Shown piece after piece: positions 10,336 to 21,083 of a DNA stretch of 64,000 nucleotides. A program made the translations under genes and the position numbers. Source of the DNA: Xanthomonas melonis (lineage in GTDB: Bacteria > Pseudomonadota > Gammaproteobacteria > Xanthomonadales > Xanthomonadaceae); the NCBI RefSeq assembly GCF_020783655.1, contig NZ_JAJGQH010000016.1, positions 62,001 to 126,000 on the forward strand. The letters run 5' to 3'. The number at the start of each line of letters is the position of its first letter. The stretch's first letter is position 1. Under the pieces are notes generated by a model. The model made no database searches. It saw only the letters and a list, made by a program, of their open reading frames with translations, and had not been told where the DNA came from.

Positions 10336-10639
10336 CAGGTCACCTAATTGAGTAAGCCCCTCTCCCACCGGAAGAGGGGTTGGGGTGAGGGTAAGGTTTG
10401 CAAGCGCTTATAAGGCCAGATGGTTTGCCCTGGCTGGCGCGTGGCGACGCGTTCATCATGACTTCAATCTTTTCAATGTGTCGCGGCGCCCCTCATCCGC
10501 CCCTACGGGGCGCCTTCTCCCGGTGGGAGAAGGGAGTTAACCACGAGCGACGCGTTCGTCATGGCTGCCATCTTCCAATGTGTTGCGGCGCCCCCAAATC
10601 CGCCCATTCAGGGCACCTTTTTCCGACGGGAAAAGGAAC
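10336..10639. repeat. Intergenic repeat block between pyrG and kdsA
   Basis: No gene is seen in these 304 bases. A palindrome at 10356-10392 (CCCCTCTCCC ... AGAGGGGTTGGGGTGAGGGT) is followed by two diverged copies of a unit of roughly 100 bases, at 10444-10546 and from 10547 to about 10636. Each copy starts GCGACGCGTTC and contains GCGGCGCCCC followed by a palindromic core ending in GGGAGAAGG or GGGAAAAGG. Related palindromes occur at 14790-14825, 14871-14917 and 21906-21943. They may act as folded RNA or as REP-like chromosomal elements. Confidence 0.75.
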
Positions 10640-12334
<1,695 letters not shown>

Positions 12335-12422
12335 TTAACGGGTGACGGGCGAATGCCCAAGGGCTGCGTGATGACGAGGTCATCCCGCGCGGCAAAAGTG
12401 GCTGCAACCATGCGCAAATGCA

Positions 12423-12448
12423 GACGCCCCGGCCTGAGCCGGGGCGTC
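12423..12448 (-). terminator. Strong GC hairpin downstream of the small secreted-protein gene
   Basis: An 11-base perfect stem (GACGCCCCGGC / GCCGGGGCGTC) closes a four-base loop, starting about 29 bases after the stop of the minus-strand gene at 12477-12719. There is no clear U-tract after it on the minus strand, so intrinsic termination is likely but not certain. Confidence 0.65.
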
Positions 12449-12476
12449 CATGGTGCGAGGTGCCAGTGCGCGAGGA

Positions 12477-12719
12477 TCAGCGCGCCGGCTTTTCCTCTTC
12501 TTCTTCCTCGCGCGGGGCGCTGTCGGCCTTGGGCTTCTGCGCGGCTGCGGCAGCGCGGCGTTCGGCCTTGCGCTCGGCTTCGGTCTTGGCCTTGGCATCG
12601 TCGGCCTTTTGCGCGGTGGCGCCCTGCCCGGACTGCTGCGGGGCGGCCTGGGCCAGCGCCGGCAATGCCGCCACGGCGGCCGCACCCAGGGTGAGCATCA
12701 GAATGTGTTTGAACTTCAT
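12477..12719 (-). CDS. Small secreted Ala/Lys/Glu-rich protein of unknown function
   Basis: The 80-residue product has a clear Sec signal peptide (MKFKHILMLTLGAAAVAALP, cleavage expected after AQA at about residue 26). The mature part is of low complexity: a Lys/Ala/Glu stretch (AKTEAERKAERRAAAAAQK) and a run of six glutamates before KPAR. It is likely an extended, highly charged periplasmic protein. No domain is recognised. It is followed by a strong hairpin and is divergent from parE, so it is probably transcribed alone. Confidence 0.7.
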   Translation of the reverse strand: MKFKHILMLTLGAAAVAALPALAQAAPQQSGQGATAQKADDAKAKTEAERKAERRAAAAAQKPKADSAPREEEEEEKPAR

Positions 12720-12880
12720 GGTGTCCTCCGGTTCGGTCACATCCTCAGGTGGGGACGTTCGGTTCCGAAACCAACGCTAGGGTAGCCAGGCGCACCCAGC
12801 CCTGCACTGAACGCCTGCCGCGTGCAAAAAGTCGCCCCAGCCCGCACACTTGCGCGTCGTTTCACGTGCCAACGAGATGC

Positions 12881-14770
12881 ATGAACACCCGTTATAACGC
12901 CGCCGATATTGAAGTGCTGTCGGGCCTGGACCCGGTCAAACGCCGCCCTGGCATGTACACCGACACCGCGCGCCCGAACCATCTGGCGCAGGAAGTGATC
13001 GACAACTCCGTCGACGAGGCGCTGGCTGGCCACGCCAGGCAAGTGGAAGTCACCTTATACAAGGATGGCAGCTGCGAGGTGTCCGACGACGGCCGCGGCA
13101 TGCCGGTGGACATCCATCCGGAAGAGAAGATTCCAGGTGTGGAACTGATCCTGACCCGGCTGCATGCCGGCGGCAAATTCAGCAACCGCAACTACACCTT
13201 CTCCGGCGGCCTGCACGGCGTAGGCGTGAGCGTGGTCAACGCGCTCTCGACCAAGGTCGAGCTGTTCATCAAGCGCGAAGGCAGCGAGCACCGCATGGAG
13301 TTCCGCGACGGCAACGCCGCCTCCAAGCTGGAAGTGGTGGGCACGGTGGGCAAGAAGAACACCGGCACGCGGCTGCGCTTCTGGGCCGACCCAAAGTATT
13401 TCGACACGCCCAAGTTCAATGTGCGTGCATTGCGCCATCTGCTGCGCGCCAAGGCCGTGCTGTGCCCGGGGTTGACCGTCAAGCTGCACGACGAGGCCAC
13501 CGGCGAACAGGACAGCTGGTATTTCGAGAACGGCCTGCGCGACTATCTCAAGGGCGAGATGGCCCAGCACGAGCTGCTGCCGGCCGAGCTGTTCGTCGGC
13601 GGCCTGAAGAAGGATACCGAGGTCGTCGACTGGGCCGCGGCCTGGGTACCGGAAGGCGAGCTGGTGCAGGAAAGCTACGTCAACCTGATCCCCACCGCGC
13701 AGCACGGCACCCACGTCAACGGCCTGCGTTCGGGCCTGACCGATGCGCTGCGCGAGTTCTGCGATTTCCGCAATCTGCTGCCGCGCGGGGTCAAGCTGGC
13801 GCCGGAAGACGTGTGGGACCGGGTCACCTTCGTGCTCAGTCTGAAGATGACCGACCCGCAATTCTCCGGGCAGACCAAGGAGCGGCTGTCCTCGCGCCAG
13901 GCCGCCGGCTTCATCGAAGGCGCCGCGCACGATGCCTTCAGCCTGTATCTCAACCAGAACGTGGAGATCGGCGAGAAGATCGCGCAGATCGCCATCGACC
14001 GCGCCAGCGCGCGGCTGAAGACCGAAAAGCAGATCGTCCGCAAGAAGGTCACCCAGGGCCCGGCCCTGCCCGGCAAGCTGGCCGACTGCATCAGCCAGGA
14101 TCTGTCGCGCACCGAACTGTTCCTGGTGGAAGGCGATTCGGCCGGCGGCTCGGCCAAGCAGGCGCGCGACAAGGATTTCCAGGCGATCCTGCCGTTGCGC
14201 GGCAAGATCCTCAATACCTGGGAAGTGGCTTCCGGCAGCGTGCTGGCCTCCGAAGAAGTGCATAACCTGGCGATCGCGATCGGCTGCGACCCGGGCAAGG
14301 ACGACATCACCGGTCTGCGCTACGGCAAGGTGGTGATCCTGGCCGACGCCGACTCCGATGGCCTGCATATCGCCACGCTGCTGACCGCGCTGTTCCTGCA
14401 GCATTTCCCCGCATTGGTCGCTGCCGGCCACGTGTTCGTGGCGATGCCGCCGCTGTTCCGCGTGGACGTGGGCAAGCAGGTGTTCTACGCGCTGGACGAA
14501 GAAGAAAAGACCACGCTGCTGGACAAGATCGCGCGCGAGAAGATGAAGGGCCAGATCAGCGTCACCCGGTTCAAGGGCCTGGGCGAGATGAATCCGCAGC
14601 AGCTACGCGAATCCACCATCCATCCGGATACGCGCCGGCTGGTGCAGCTGACCATCGACGACGGCGAGCAGACGCGTTCGCTGATGGACATGCTGCTGGC
14701 CAAGAAGCGCGCAAGCGACCGCAAACAGTGGCTGGAGACCAAGGGCGACCTGGCTTCGCTGGAAGTTTGA
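12881..14770 (+). CDS. parE: DNA topoisomerase IV subunit B
   Basis: ParE is the ATPase subunit of topoisomerase IV, which decatenates daughter chromosomes with ParC. The 629-residue product has the GHKL ATP site (QEVIDNSVDEALAGHA, VSDDGRGMPVDIH, GGLHGVGVSVVNALS), then the transducer domain. The TOPRIM region follows with LFLVEGDSAGGSAKQARD near 420 and VILADADSDGLHI, where the DxD metal site lies, and it ends in FKGLGEMNPQQL. The length and the lack of the long GyrB-type insert favour ParE. The start at 12881 (MNTRYNAADIEVL) is preferred to a 44-codon upstream extension. Confidence 0.97.
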   Translation: MNTRYNAADIEVLSGLDPVKRRPGMYTDTARPNHLAQEVIDNSVDEALAGHARQVEVTLYKDGSCEVSDDGRGMPVDIHPEEKIPGVELILTRLHAGGKFSNRNYTFSGGLHGVGVSVVNALSTKVELFIKREGSEHRMEFRDGNAASKLEVVGTVGKKNTGTRLRFWADPKYFDTPKFNVRALRHLLRAKAVLCPGLTVKLHDEATGEQDSWYFENGLRDYLKGEMAQHELLPAELFVGGLKKDTEVVDWAAAWVPEGELVQESYVNLIPTAQHGTHVNGLRSGLTDALREFCDFRNLLPRGVKLAPEDVWDRVTFVLSLKMTDPQFSGQTKERLSSRQAAGFIEGAAHDAFSLYLNQNVEIGEKIAQIAIDRASARLKTEKQIVRKKVTQGPALPGKLADCISQDLSRTELFLVEGDSAGGSAKQARDKDFQAILPLRGKILNTWEVASGSVLASEEVHNLAIAIGCDPGKDDITGLRYGKVVILADADSDGLHIATLLTALFLQHFPALVAAGHVFVAMPPLFRVDVGKQVFYALDEEEKTTLLDKIAREKMKGQISVTRFKGLGEMNPQQLRESTIHPDTRRLVQLTIDDGEQTRSLMDMLLAKKRASDRKQWLETKGDLASLEV

Positions 14771-15129
14771 AAACCCGGACGCTTCGAAAGCCCCTCTCCC
14801 CTAGGGAGAGGGGTTGGGGTGAGGTTACGGGCGAAGCCTCGTGCAGTGAACATTGCGAGAGCTTCGCCTGCATCCTCATCCGCCCCTACGGGGCACCTTC
14901 TCCCGAGGGGAGAAGGAACCAAACTCGATTTTCCGGCGTAAGCTTCAAGATGCGAAAGCAACAGTTGTCCGGTGAATCACTCAAAGCCACCTGCCCACCG
15001 CACACGCACCGCACAAGCAAGCAAGCGCGCGACCCGCATCGGTCAGCGCGACATCCGTGCCTTCCTGCACATTCACCGGGCTCTGCAGAAGCCTAGCATC
15101 GGCACTCTCCTGTTCCGGCGTCGACGCTC
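14771..15129. repeat. Intergenic region with two palindromic repeat elements after parE
   Basis: No gene is seen in these 359 bases. At 14790-14825 lies a near-perfect palindrome (CCCCTCTCCC CTA GGGAGAGGGG followed by TTGGGGTGAGGT), and at 14871-14917 the second element type (CCTCATCCGCCCCTACGGGG ... CCGAGGGGAGAAGG). They are about 45 bases apart, the same two-element layout seen between pyrG and kdsA. The first hairpin sits 19 bases after the parE stop and could end its transcript. Confidence 0.7.
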
Positions 15130-16641
15130 ATGCCCTTGTTTTTCCGTGCCAGCCTATTGGCCTGCCTCCTGCTAAGCGGCGCGGCGCTGGCAGCTGCATC
15201 AGACAAAGACGACCGTAAAAGCGACTCCAACGGCGATGCGAAACCCGATGCGGCCGCGGCCAGGCAGGCGCCGTTACCGGGCGATGTCAGCGTGCGTCAG
15301 AGCACGCGCGTTGCCGGCCGCTCGCTCAGTTACACCGCCACCGTCGGCACGCTGCCGGTGCGCGATGCGCAGGGCAAGACCACCGGCGAGGTGGTATTCA
15401 CCGCCTATACCGTCGATGGCAAGGAGCGCCCGGTGACGTTCGCATTGAACGGCGGCCCGGGCGCGGCATCGGTGTATCTCAACCTGGGCGCGATCGGGCC
15501 GAAGGTGGTCAGCTTCGGCGCCGAAGGCGACAGTGCGTCGGCACCGGCCACCCTGCGCGACAATCCGGGCACCTGGCTGGACTTCACCGACCTGGTGTTC
15601 ATCGACCCTGTGGGCACCGGCTTCAGCCGTTCGCTGATCGAAGACGACGAGGCCAAGAAGCAGTTCTATAACCCACAGGCGGACGTGGAGTATCTCTCGC
15701 GCGTGATCTACGACTGGCTGCTCAAGAACCGTCGGCTGCAGGCGCGCAAGTATCTGGTGGGCGAGAGCTACGGCGGCTTCCGCGGGCCGCGCATCACCCA
15801 GTTCCTGCAGACCCGGCTCGGAGTGGCGATGAATGGCGTGGTGCTGGTGTCGCCGTTTCTGAATCCGACCCTGGACGACAATGCCGATGTGTCGCCGCTG
15901 GCGTGGATGATGACGCTACCGTCGATCGCTGCCGCGCACCTGGAACGCCAGGGTCAGCTCAATGAACCGGCAATGCGCCAGGTCATCGACTACACGCGCG
16001 GCGACTATGCGGTGGCGCTGATGAAGGGCCGCTCCGATCCGAAGGCCCAGGAGGCCATGTTGCAGCAGGTCACCCGCATGACGGGGCTGGATCCGGCCTA
16101 CGTGCGCCGCTCCGGCGGCCGGCTGGAGACCCAGGCCTACCTGCGAGAAGTGTTTCGCGACAAGGGTGAGCTGGGCAGCCGCTACGATTCCAACGTGACC
16201 GCGTTCGACCCGTTTCCCAACGATCCGGCGCAGCGCGCCAACGACCCGCTGCTGGACAGCATCATCGCGCCCACCACCACGGCGATGGTGGATTTCGTCA
16301 CCCGGATCGTGGGCTGGAGGGTCGATGCCCGCTATCAGGCAATCAATTACGAGGTCAACACGGCCTGGGACTGGGGCGATGAACTGCGCAAGGGCGCGGT
16401 GACGCAGTTACACCAGTCGGTGGCGATCGACCCCAAGCTGCGCGTGCTGATCGCGCACGGCTGGAACGACCTCTCCTGCCCGTTCATGGGTTCGGTGCTC
16501 ACGGTGGACCAGATGCCGGCGATGGGTGATCCCACCCGCGTGCAGGTGCGCGAGTATCCAGGCGGCCACATGTTCTACAACCGTGCCGACAGCCAGGCCG
16601 CGTTCCGCAACGACGTCAAGGCCATGTACGAAACGCGCTGA
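15130..16641 (+). CDS. Secreted serine carboxypeptidase, peptidase family S10
   Basis: The 503-residue product has an N-terminal signal peptide (FFRASLLACLLLSGAALA, cleavage near residue 24), then a charged linker and an alpha/beta-hydrolase domain of the S10 type. Diagnostic parts are the oxyanion block LNGGPGAASVY at about 108-118, the substrate block FIDPVGTGFS, the nucleophile elbow GESYGG (Ser), HGWNDLSCP with the catalytic Asp, and GGHMFYNR with the catalytic His. S10 enzymes release C-terminal amino acids, usually at acidic pH. It probably works in the periplasm or outside the cell. The gene stands alone, followed by a hairpin. Confidence 0.92.
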   Translation: MPLFFRASLLACLLLSGAALAAASDKDDRKSDSNGDAKPDAAAARQAPLPGDVSVRQSTRVAGRSLSYTATVGTLPVRDAQGKTTGEVVFTAYTVDGKERPVTFALNGGPGAASVYLNLGAIGPKVVSFGAEGDSASAPATLRDNPGTWLDFTDLVFIDPVGTGFSRSLIEDDEAKKQFYNPQADVEYLSRVIYDWLLKNRRLQARKYLVGESYGGFRGPRITQFLQTRLGVAMNGVVLVSPFLNPTLDDNADVSPLAWMMTLPSIAAAHLERQGQLNEPAMRQVIDYTRGDYAVALMKGRSDPKAQEAMLQQVTRMTGLDPAYVRRSGGRLETQAYLREVFRDKGELGSRYDSNVTAFDPFPNDPAQRANDPLLDSIIAPTTTAMVDFVTRIVGWRVDARYQAINYEVNTAWDWGDELRKGAVTQLHQSVAIDPKLRVLIAHGWNDLSCPFMGSVLTVDQMPAMGDPTRVQVREYPGGHMFYNRADSQAAFRNDVKAMYETR

Positions 16642-16648
16642 GCGCAGC

Positions 16649-16679
16649 CATCGCCGGCCTCCCGCAGCGGCTGGCGATG
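16649..16679 (+). terminator. Hairpin after the S10 peptidase gene
   Basis: An 11-base stem (CATCGCCGGCC / GGCTGGCGATG, one G-U pair) with a nine-base loop starts eight bases after the stop codon. No T-tract follows, so its role as terminator is an inference from position and strength. Confidence 0.5.
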
Positions 16680-16811
16680 CATCACCCACCCCAACGGCGC
16701 GCAAGCACGCCGCGAACGCCACGCAGATGCGTGGCTGCCATCCATCTGGAAGTGGCAGGCATTATCGGAAGCAGATCAGCCGTGCAACTCAGGAGGTGCA
16801 TCAGCTGTTGC

Positions 16812-16839
16812 GAATCCCGAATCCCGACTCCCGACTCAC
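16812..16839 (-). repeat. Heptamer array, four GAATCCC/GACTCCC units
   Basis: The units are GAATCCC, GAATCCC, GACTCCC and GACTCAC. The stop codon of the YdcF-like gene (16836-16838 on the complement) lies in the last unit, exactly as at the end of nlpD (1104-1124). No inverted partner is visible near the end of the convergent S10 gene. Confidence 0.8.
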
Positions 16840-17597
16840 ACCGCCCCAGGCTCGCTGGCCTTCACGTTCCAGCCCAGCCATTGGTAGAGCTCGTAGCGCG
16901 CGATGCCCAGGTATTCGTGCAGGGCCAGATCGGCCAGGGTGAAGTTGTAGCTCTGCGGCAGGACCGACCACGAGGCGGTCAGCCAGTCGGCGCGCACCGG
17001 GACGGCATCGATGCCGAAGTGGCGGAAATACAGTTCGGCACGGCGCAGATGCGTGGCCGAAGACACCAGCACGATGCGCTCGGGCCGATAGGCGCGCAGC
17101 AACGGCTGACTGAACTGCGCGTTCTGCCAAGTGTTCATGCTGGACGGCTCCATGATCAGATCCGCGCGCCCGATGCCCAGCCCGATCAGCACGCGCTGGT
17201 AGACCACCGCCTCGGACAGGCCCAGACCGCGCGCGTCGCCGCCGCTGATTTCGATCTTGCACTCGCCGCCGCTGCGACGGCACTGCTGGTACAGCCGTGC
17301 CGCCTCGACAATGCGGCCATAGGCGAACATGTTGGCCTCGGCCACTGCATCCCTGCCCTCCGGACGCACGGTGCCGGCGCCCAGCAAGACGATGACGTTG
17401 CGCGCGCCCCATCCATCGAAGTCGTTGTGCCCGGTGCGCTGCAGGTGCTGCAGCATCCACGACGGCAACGGCCCGCAGCCCACCGCCAGCACCAGCGCCA
17501 GGCTGATCGCACCCAGGGTGCGGGAAAATCGCCGTAGGCCGCGGCGGTCGATCAGCCAGGCGAACCCGAACAACACGCACACCAGTGCCAGCATCAT
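16836..17597 (-). CDS. YdcF/SanA-family (DUF218) membrane-anchored protein
   Basis: The 253-residue product has two N-terminal membrane segments (MMLALVCVLFGFAWLI and TLGAISLALVLAVGCG) followed by a DUF218 domain. The domain has IVLLGAGTVRP, EISGGDARGLGLSEA, a Trp/Asn block with EPSSMNTWQNAQFSQPLL, and IVLVSSATHLRRAELYFRHFG, the order found in YdcF/SanA/ElyC proteins. Relatives affect envelope integrity and undecaprenyl-phosphate use in the inner membrane; the exact reaction is not established. The ATG at 17597 is chosen, since upstream codons are charged and unlike a membrane start. The last codons overlap a heptamer array. Confidence 0.85.
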   Translation of the reverse strand: MMLALVCVLFGFAWLIDRRGLRRFSRTLGAISLALVLAVGCGPLPSWMLQHLQRTGHNDFDGWGARNVIVLLGAGTVRPEGRDAVAEANMFAYGRIVEAARLYQQCRRSGGECKIEISGGDARGLGLSEAVVYQRVLIGLGIGRADLIMEPSSMNTWQNAQFSQPLLRAYRPERIVLVSSATHLRRAELYFRHFGIDAVPVRADWLTASWSVLPQSYNFTLADLALHEYLGIARYELYQWLGWNVKASEPGAV

Positions 17598-17706
17598 CGA
17601 AGAAGAGTCTCGCTCAGGATGCGCCGACCGCCGCGCTGCATGCGAACGGCCAAACGCCAGTGGCATTGCATCGTGATCACGGTGCGTGACCGCACCGCGA
17701 CACCGC

Positions 17707-18834
17707 TCATGTCCAGCCGAACAGTTCGAAGGCGCGCAGGATCAGATACGCCACGCCACCGGCAGCCGGAATGGTCAGGATCCACGCCCAGACGATGCGC
17801 TCGATCACTCCGATCCGCAGCGAGCGCGGATTCTTCGCAAAGCCCACGCCCATGATGGCGGTGGAGATGCTGTGGGTGGTGGAGACCGGCATACCGAAGT
17901 GCGCGGCCAGGGTCAGTACGGTGGCCGAACTGGTTTCAGCAGCGAAGCCGTGGATGGGATGCAGCTTGACCATCTTGTGACCGAGCGTCTTGATGATCTT
18001 CCAGCCGCCAGAGGCCGTACCGGCCGCCATCACCACCGCGCAGGTCAGCACGATCCACATCGGGATGCCGTCGCCGGCCGCCAGCCCGGTGCCCGGATGC
18101 AGGAAGGCCAGCCAGCCAGGCAGATCGTCCAGCGCGCCGGCCGACTGCGCGCCGATCAGGGTCATGGCGATGATGCCCATGGTCTTCTGCGCGTCGTTGT
18201 GCCCGTGCGCATAGCCCATGTACGCGGCCGAGGCGATCTGCGCCTTGCCGAAGAAGGCATTGACCCAACGCGGCCGCGCCAGCCGACCGATCCGGCCGCC
18301 GAGCCGCGACATGCCGGCGATGAGTGCCCACAGCAGCACCATCACCACGATGCCGAGCAGGAAACCGGCGATCGGCGAGGTGATCATCGGCACGAATACC
18401 TTCCACAACAGGCCCTTGTTCTTGGCCCAGTTGCCGATGTTCTCCGACCAGATCAAGGCGTCCCAGTTGTTGTGCGCGGCAGCCAGGCCGGCGCCGCACA
18501 GCCCGCCGATCAACGCATGCGACGAGGAGGACGGCAGGCCCTTCCACCAGGTGATCAGGTTCCAGATGATGCCGCCCAGCAAGGCGCACAGGATCACCTG
18601 CGGGGTGACATCCACCACGTCGGTATTGAGCAGACCCGAGGCGATGGTCAGCGCCACCGCCGTGCCGGTGAGTGCGCCGATCAGGTTCATGCCGGCGGCC
18701 AGCATCACCGCCCAACCCGGTGAGAGCACCTTGGTGGCGACGACGGTGGCGATGGAGTTGGCGGTGTCGTGGAAGCCGTTGATGAACTCGAACACCAACG
18801 CAGCCAGGATCACCACCAGAACAAGGGTAAGCAC
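17707..18834 (-). CDS. pit: Pit-type inorganic phosphate transporter
   Basis: The 375-residue inner-membrane protein belongs to the PiT family, which moves metal-phosphate with protons. Both copies of the family signature are visible: FEFINGFHDTANSIATVVATK at the start and AAYMGYAHGHNDAQKTMGI in the middle, plus the repeated GLPSSSSHALIGGL and GMPVSTTHSISTAIMGVGF blocks. About ten hydrophobic segments are present. It lies nine bases after a DUF47 gene, the usual partner, suggesting an operon in which the DUF47 protein controls the transporter. Confidence 0.95.
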   Translation of the reverse strand: MLTLVLVVILAALVFEFINGFHDTANSIATVVATKVLSPGWAVMLAAGMNLIGALTGTAVALTIASGLLNTDVVDVTPQVILCALLGGIIWNLITWWKGLPSSSSHALIGGLCGAGLAAAHNNWDALIWSENIGNWAKNKGLLWKVFVPMITSPIAGFLLGIVVMVLLWALIAGMSRLGGRIGRLARPRWVNAFFGKAQIASAAYMGYAHGHNDAQKTMGIIAMTLIGAQSAGALDDLPGWLAFLHPGTGLAAGDGIPMWIVLTCAVVMAAGTASGGWKIIKTLGHKMVKLHPIHGFAAETSSATVLTLAAHFGMPVSTTHSISTAIMGVGFAKNPRSLRIGVIERIVWAWILTIPAAGGVAYLILRAFELFGWT

Positions 18835-18843
18835 GCGGCGGCC

Positions 18844-19470
18844 TCAGCTGTTCTTCAACACGATCTGGTACACCACCACGCCCGCCTCGCGGCAGCGGTC
18901 AATGGCTTTTTCCAGGATCTCGAAGAACTCCTTGAGCAGAAACATCTGCAGCGTATCCAGGCGGCCGGAATAGATATCGCGGTACAGTTCCAGCATCAGC
19001 CGGTCGGCTTCGTTCTCGAGCATGCGCAGCTTGTCGTTGAGCGCGGTCATGCGATCGATGTTCATGCGCGGCAGCTCGTCGACCATTTCCACCACCACGG
19101 CCGCGGCCTGTTCCAGCATCGCCGCGCGCGGGGCGAAGTCGATGTGTTCCAGGTGCTTGGTCGCCAGCGAATAGCGATCGGCGAATTTCTCCACCTGCTT
19201 GGGAATCTTGTACAGCGCCGAGCCCAGCGCCTCGATGTCTTCGCGCTCGATCGGGGTCATGAAGCTGTCCACCAGTGCCTGGCCGATCTTGTCGGAGGCG
19301 GCGCGTTCGCGCAGGCGGGCGAGCTTGAAGGCGTCCAGCGCGGGCTGCCGATCGGACTCGCGCATCATGGCGTGCAAGGCCTTGGTGCTGTCGTAGGCGG
19401 CCTGCGCCGCTTCGTTCAGGAGCGAATAGAACTGCTTGCCGGAACCGAAGATGGTCTGCAACGAGAACAT
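18844..19470 (-). CDS. DUF47 (PhoU-like) accessory protein of the Pit transporter
   Basis: The 208-residue, mostly helical product shows the DUF47 pattern: FGSGKQFYSLLNEAAQAA at the start, a central FADRYSLATKHLEHIDF, and the C-terminal LNDKLRMLENEADRLMLELYRDIYSG followed by LLKEFFEILEKAIDRCREAG. DUF47 proteins resemble PhoU, a metal-binding helical regulator of phosphate uptake, and are found next to pit genes. It is first in the operon and divergent from the CorC/HlyC gene. Confidence 0.92.
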   Translation of the reverse strand: MFSLQTIFGSGKQFYSLLNEAAQAAYDSTKALHAMMRESDRQPALDAFKLARLRERAASDKIGQALVDSFMTPIEREDIEALGSALYKIPKQVEKFADRYSLATKHLEHIDFAPRAAMLEQAAAVVVEMVDELPRMNIDRMTALNDKLRMLENEADRLMLELYRDIYSGRLDTLQMFLLKEFFEILEKAIDRCREAGVVVYQIVLKNS

Positions 19471-19742
19471 GGGTGAAGAACTTCCTGCCGTCGAGGGAGA
19501 GACGGCACCAGGGGCGAATTATGACCGCTCCATGACCTGTCTGGGTATATGGACGCTGCCGGGGCCTTCACATCGGCATTTCCCGGCTCGAACCACCCTG
19601 TGGTTTGCTACCATGCCCCCGCGCCTTCGGGCGCACCCTATGGAAGACGACCCTATCTCCCCCGCCTGCCGTCCCGCCTCTGCGCGCGTCGGCCATCGCT
19701 GCGCAACCCCGCCCTCCCCTTCACTGACCGGGGAAGACGCCC

Positions 19743-21083
19743 GTGGTTGAGTTTCTGATCGTCATTGCCCTGATCGTATTGAACGGCTTCTTCGCGATGT
19801 CGGAGATGTCGTTGATGACCTCGCGCAAGAGCCGCTTGAAGCAGATGGCTGGCTCCAGCAAGCGCGCGGCCCGGGCGCTGGCCCTGGCCGAGAGTCCCGA
19901 GAACTTCCTGTCCACGGTCCAGATCGGTATTACCCTGATCGGCATCCTGACCGGCGTGTTCGGCGGCGAGGCGATCGGCGAGGCGATCAGCAACTGGCTG
20001 CAGCAGCTGTTTCCGGCACTCTCGGCCTCGTTCGAACTGGTCGGAACGCCCCGGCCCTATTCGGTGGTGATCGGCAATACCCTCGCAGTGGCACTGATCA
20101 CCTTCCTGACGCTGATTTTCGGCGAACTGGTACCGAAGCGGCTGGCCTTGCGCAACTCCGAGCACATCGCCGGCTTCGTCGCCGTGCCGATGACCTGGCT
20201 GGCGAAGATCGCCGCGCCCGGCGTGTGGGTACTGGCGCGCTCCACCCGCCTGGTCCTGCGCGTGCTGGGCATGGGCAAGGACGAATCGGCATCGGTGACC
20301 GAAGAGGAGATCCGCATGCTGGTGGCCGAGAGCCACGAGGCCGGGGTGATCGATGCGCACGAACGCGACATGATGAACCGGGTGATGCGGCTGGGCGACC
20401 GCACCGCCGACAGCCTGATGACGCCGCGCAATCGCATCGCCTGGCTGGACGCCAATGCCGAGCCGGAACGCAATCTGGCGATCATGCGCGAGCACGAATT
20501 CTCGCGGTACCCGGTGTACCGCGGCAGCGACCAGGACATCGCCGGCGTGCTGGAGGTCAAATCGCTGGTCACCCGCATGGATGGGCACGGCGCGCAGCTG
20601 TTCCAGGCCCTGCGCGACACGGTGTTCGTGTCCGAATCCACCCATGCGATGAAGCTGCTGGAGATCTTCCGCGAAGAACAGCAGTCGATGGCGCTGGTGG
20701 TGGACGAGTACGGCGAGATCCGCGGGCTGGTGACCATCAGTGACCTGATGGGCGCGGTGGTGGGCCGCCTGCAGGCAGTGGAAAACACCGACGAAGATGC
20801 GCTGGTGGTGACGCGCGCCGATGGTTCGTTGCTGATCGACGGTTCGCTGCCGGTGGAAGAACTGCGCGAAGTGCTGGGCGCCGAATTGCCGGATGCCGAC
20901 GAAGGCGATTACCACACCCTGGCCGGGCTGTGCATCTACTATTTCGGGCGGATTCCGCAGGCTGGCGAATTCTTCGACTGGGCCGGCTGGCGCATCGAGA
21001 TCGTGGACCTGGACGGCGCGCGCGTGGACAAGCTGTTGCTGCGCCGGGTCGGCGACGAGGACAGCGATGACACCGTCGGCTGA
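19743..21083 (+). CDS. CNNM/CBS/CorC-type membrane protein (hemolysin C family)
   Basis: The 446-residue protein starts at a GTG (MVEFLIVIALIVLNGFFAMSEM). Residues 1-200 are a DUF21 (CNNM) membrane domain with STVQIGITLIGILTGVFGG and TLIFGELVPKRLAL. Two CBS domains follow (MTPRNRIAWL with FSRYPVYRGSDQDIAGVL; QSMALVVDEYGEIRGLVTISDL), and a C-terminal CorC/HlyC domain ends the protein. Family members are linked to magnesium or cobalt efflux; the hemolysin name is historical. The last 17 bases overlap the exoD start. Confidence 0.9.
   Translation: MVEFLIVIALIVLNGFFAMSEMSLMTSRKSRLKQMAGSSKRAARALALAESPENFLSTVQIGITLIGILTGVFGGEAIGEAISNWLQQLFPALSASFELVGTPRPYSVVIGNTLAVALITFLTLIFGELVPKRLALRNSEHIAGFVAVPMTWLAKIAAPGVWVLARSTRLVLRVLGMGKDESASVTEEEIRMLVAESHEAGVIDAHERDMMNRVMRLGDRTADSLMTPRNRIAWLDANAEPERNLAIMREHEFSRYPVYRGSDQDIAGVLEVKSLVTRMDGHGAQLFQALRDTVFVSESTHAMKLLEIFREEQQSMALVVDEYGEIRGLVTISDLMGAVVGRLQAVENTDEDALVVTRADGSLLIDGSLPVEELREVLGAELPDADEGDYHTLAGLCIYYFGRIPQAGEFFDWAGWRIEIVDLDGARVDKLLLRRVGDEDSDDTVG

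Noticed and set aside
10336..10639. CRISPR-like array because of the repeated units between pyrG and kdsA
   Set aside because: The copies are diverged, only two in number, differ in length, and lack regular unique spacers; no cas gene is near.
19471..19742. Small plus-strand ORFs between the DUF47 gene and the CorC/HlyC gene
   Set aside because: They are short, lack known domains and lie in the divergent promoter region.
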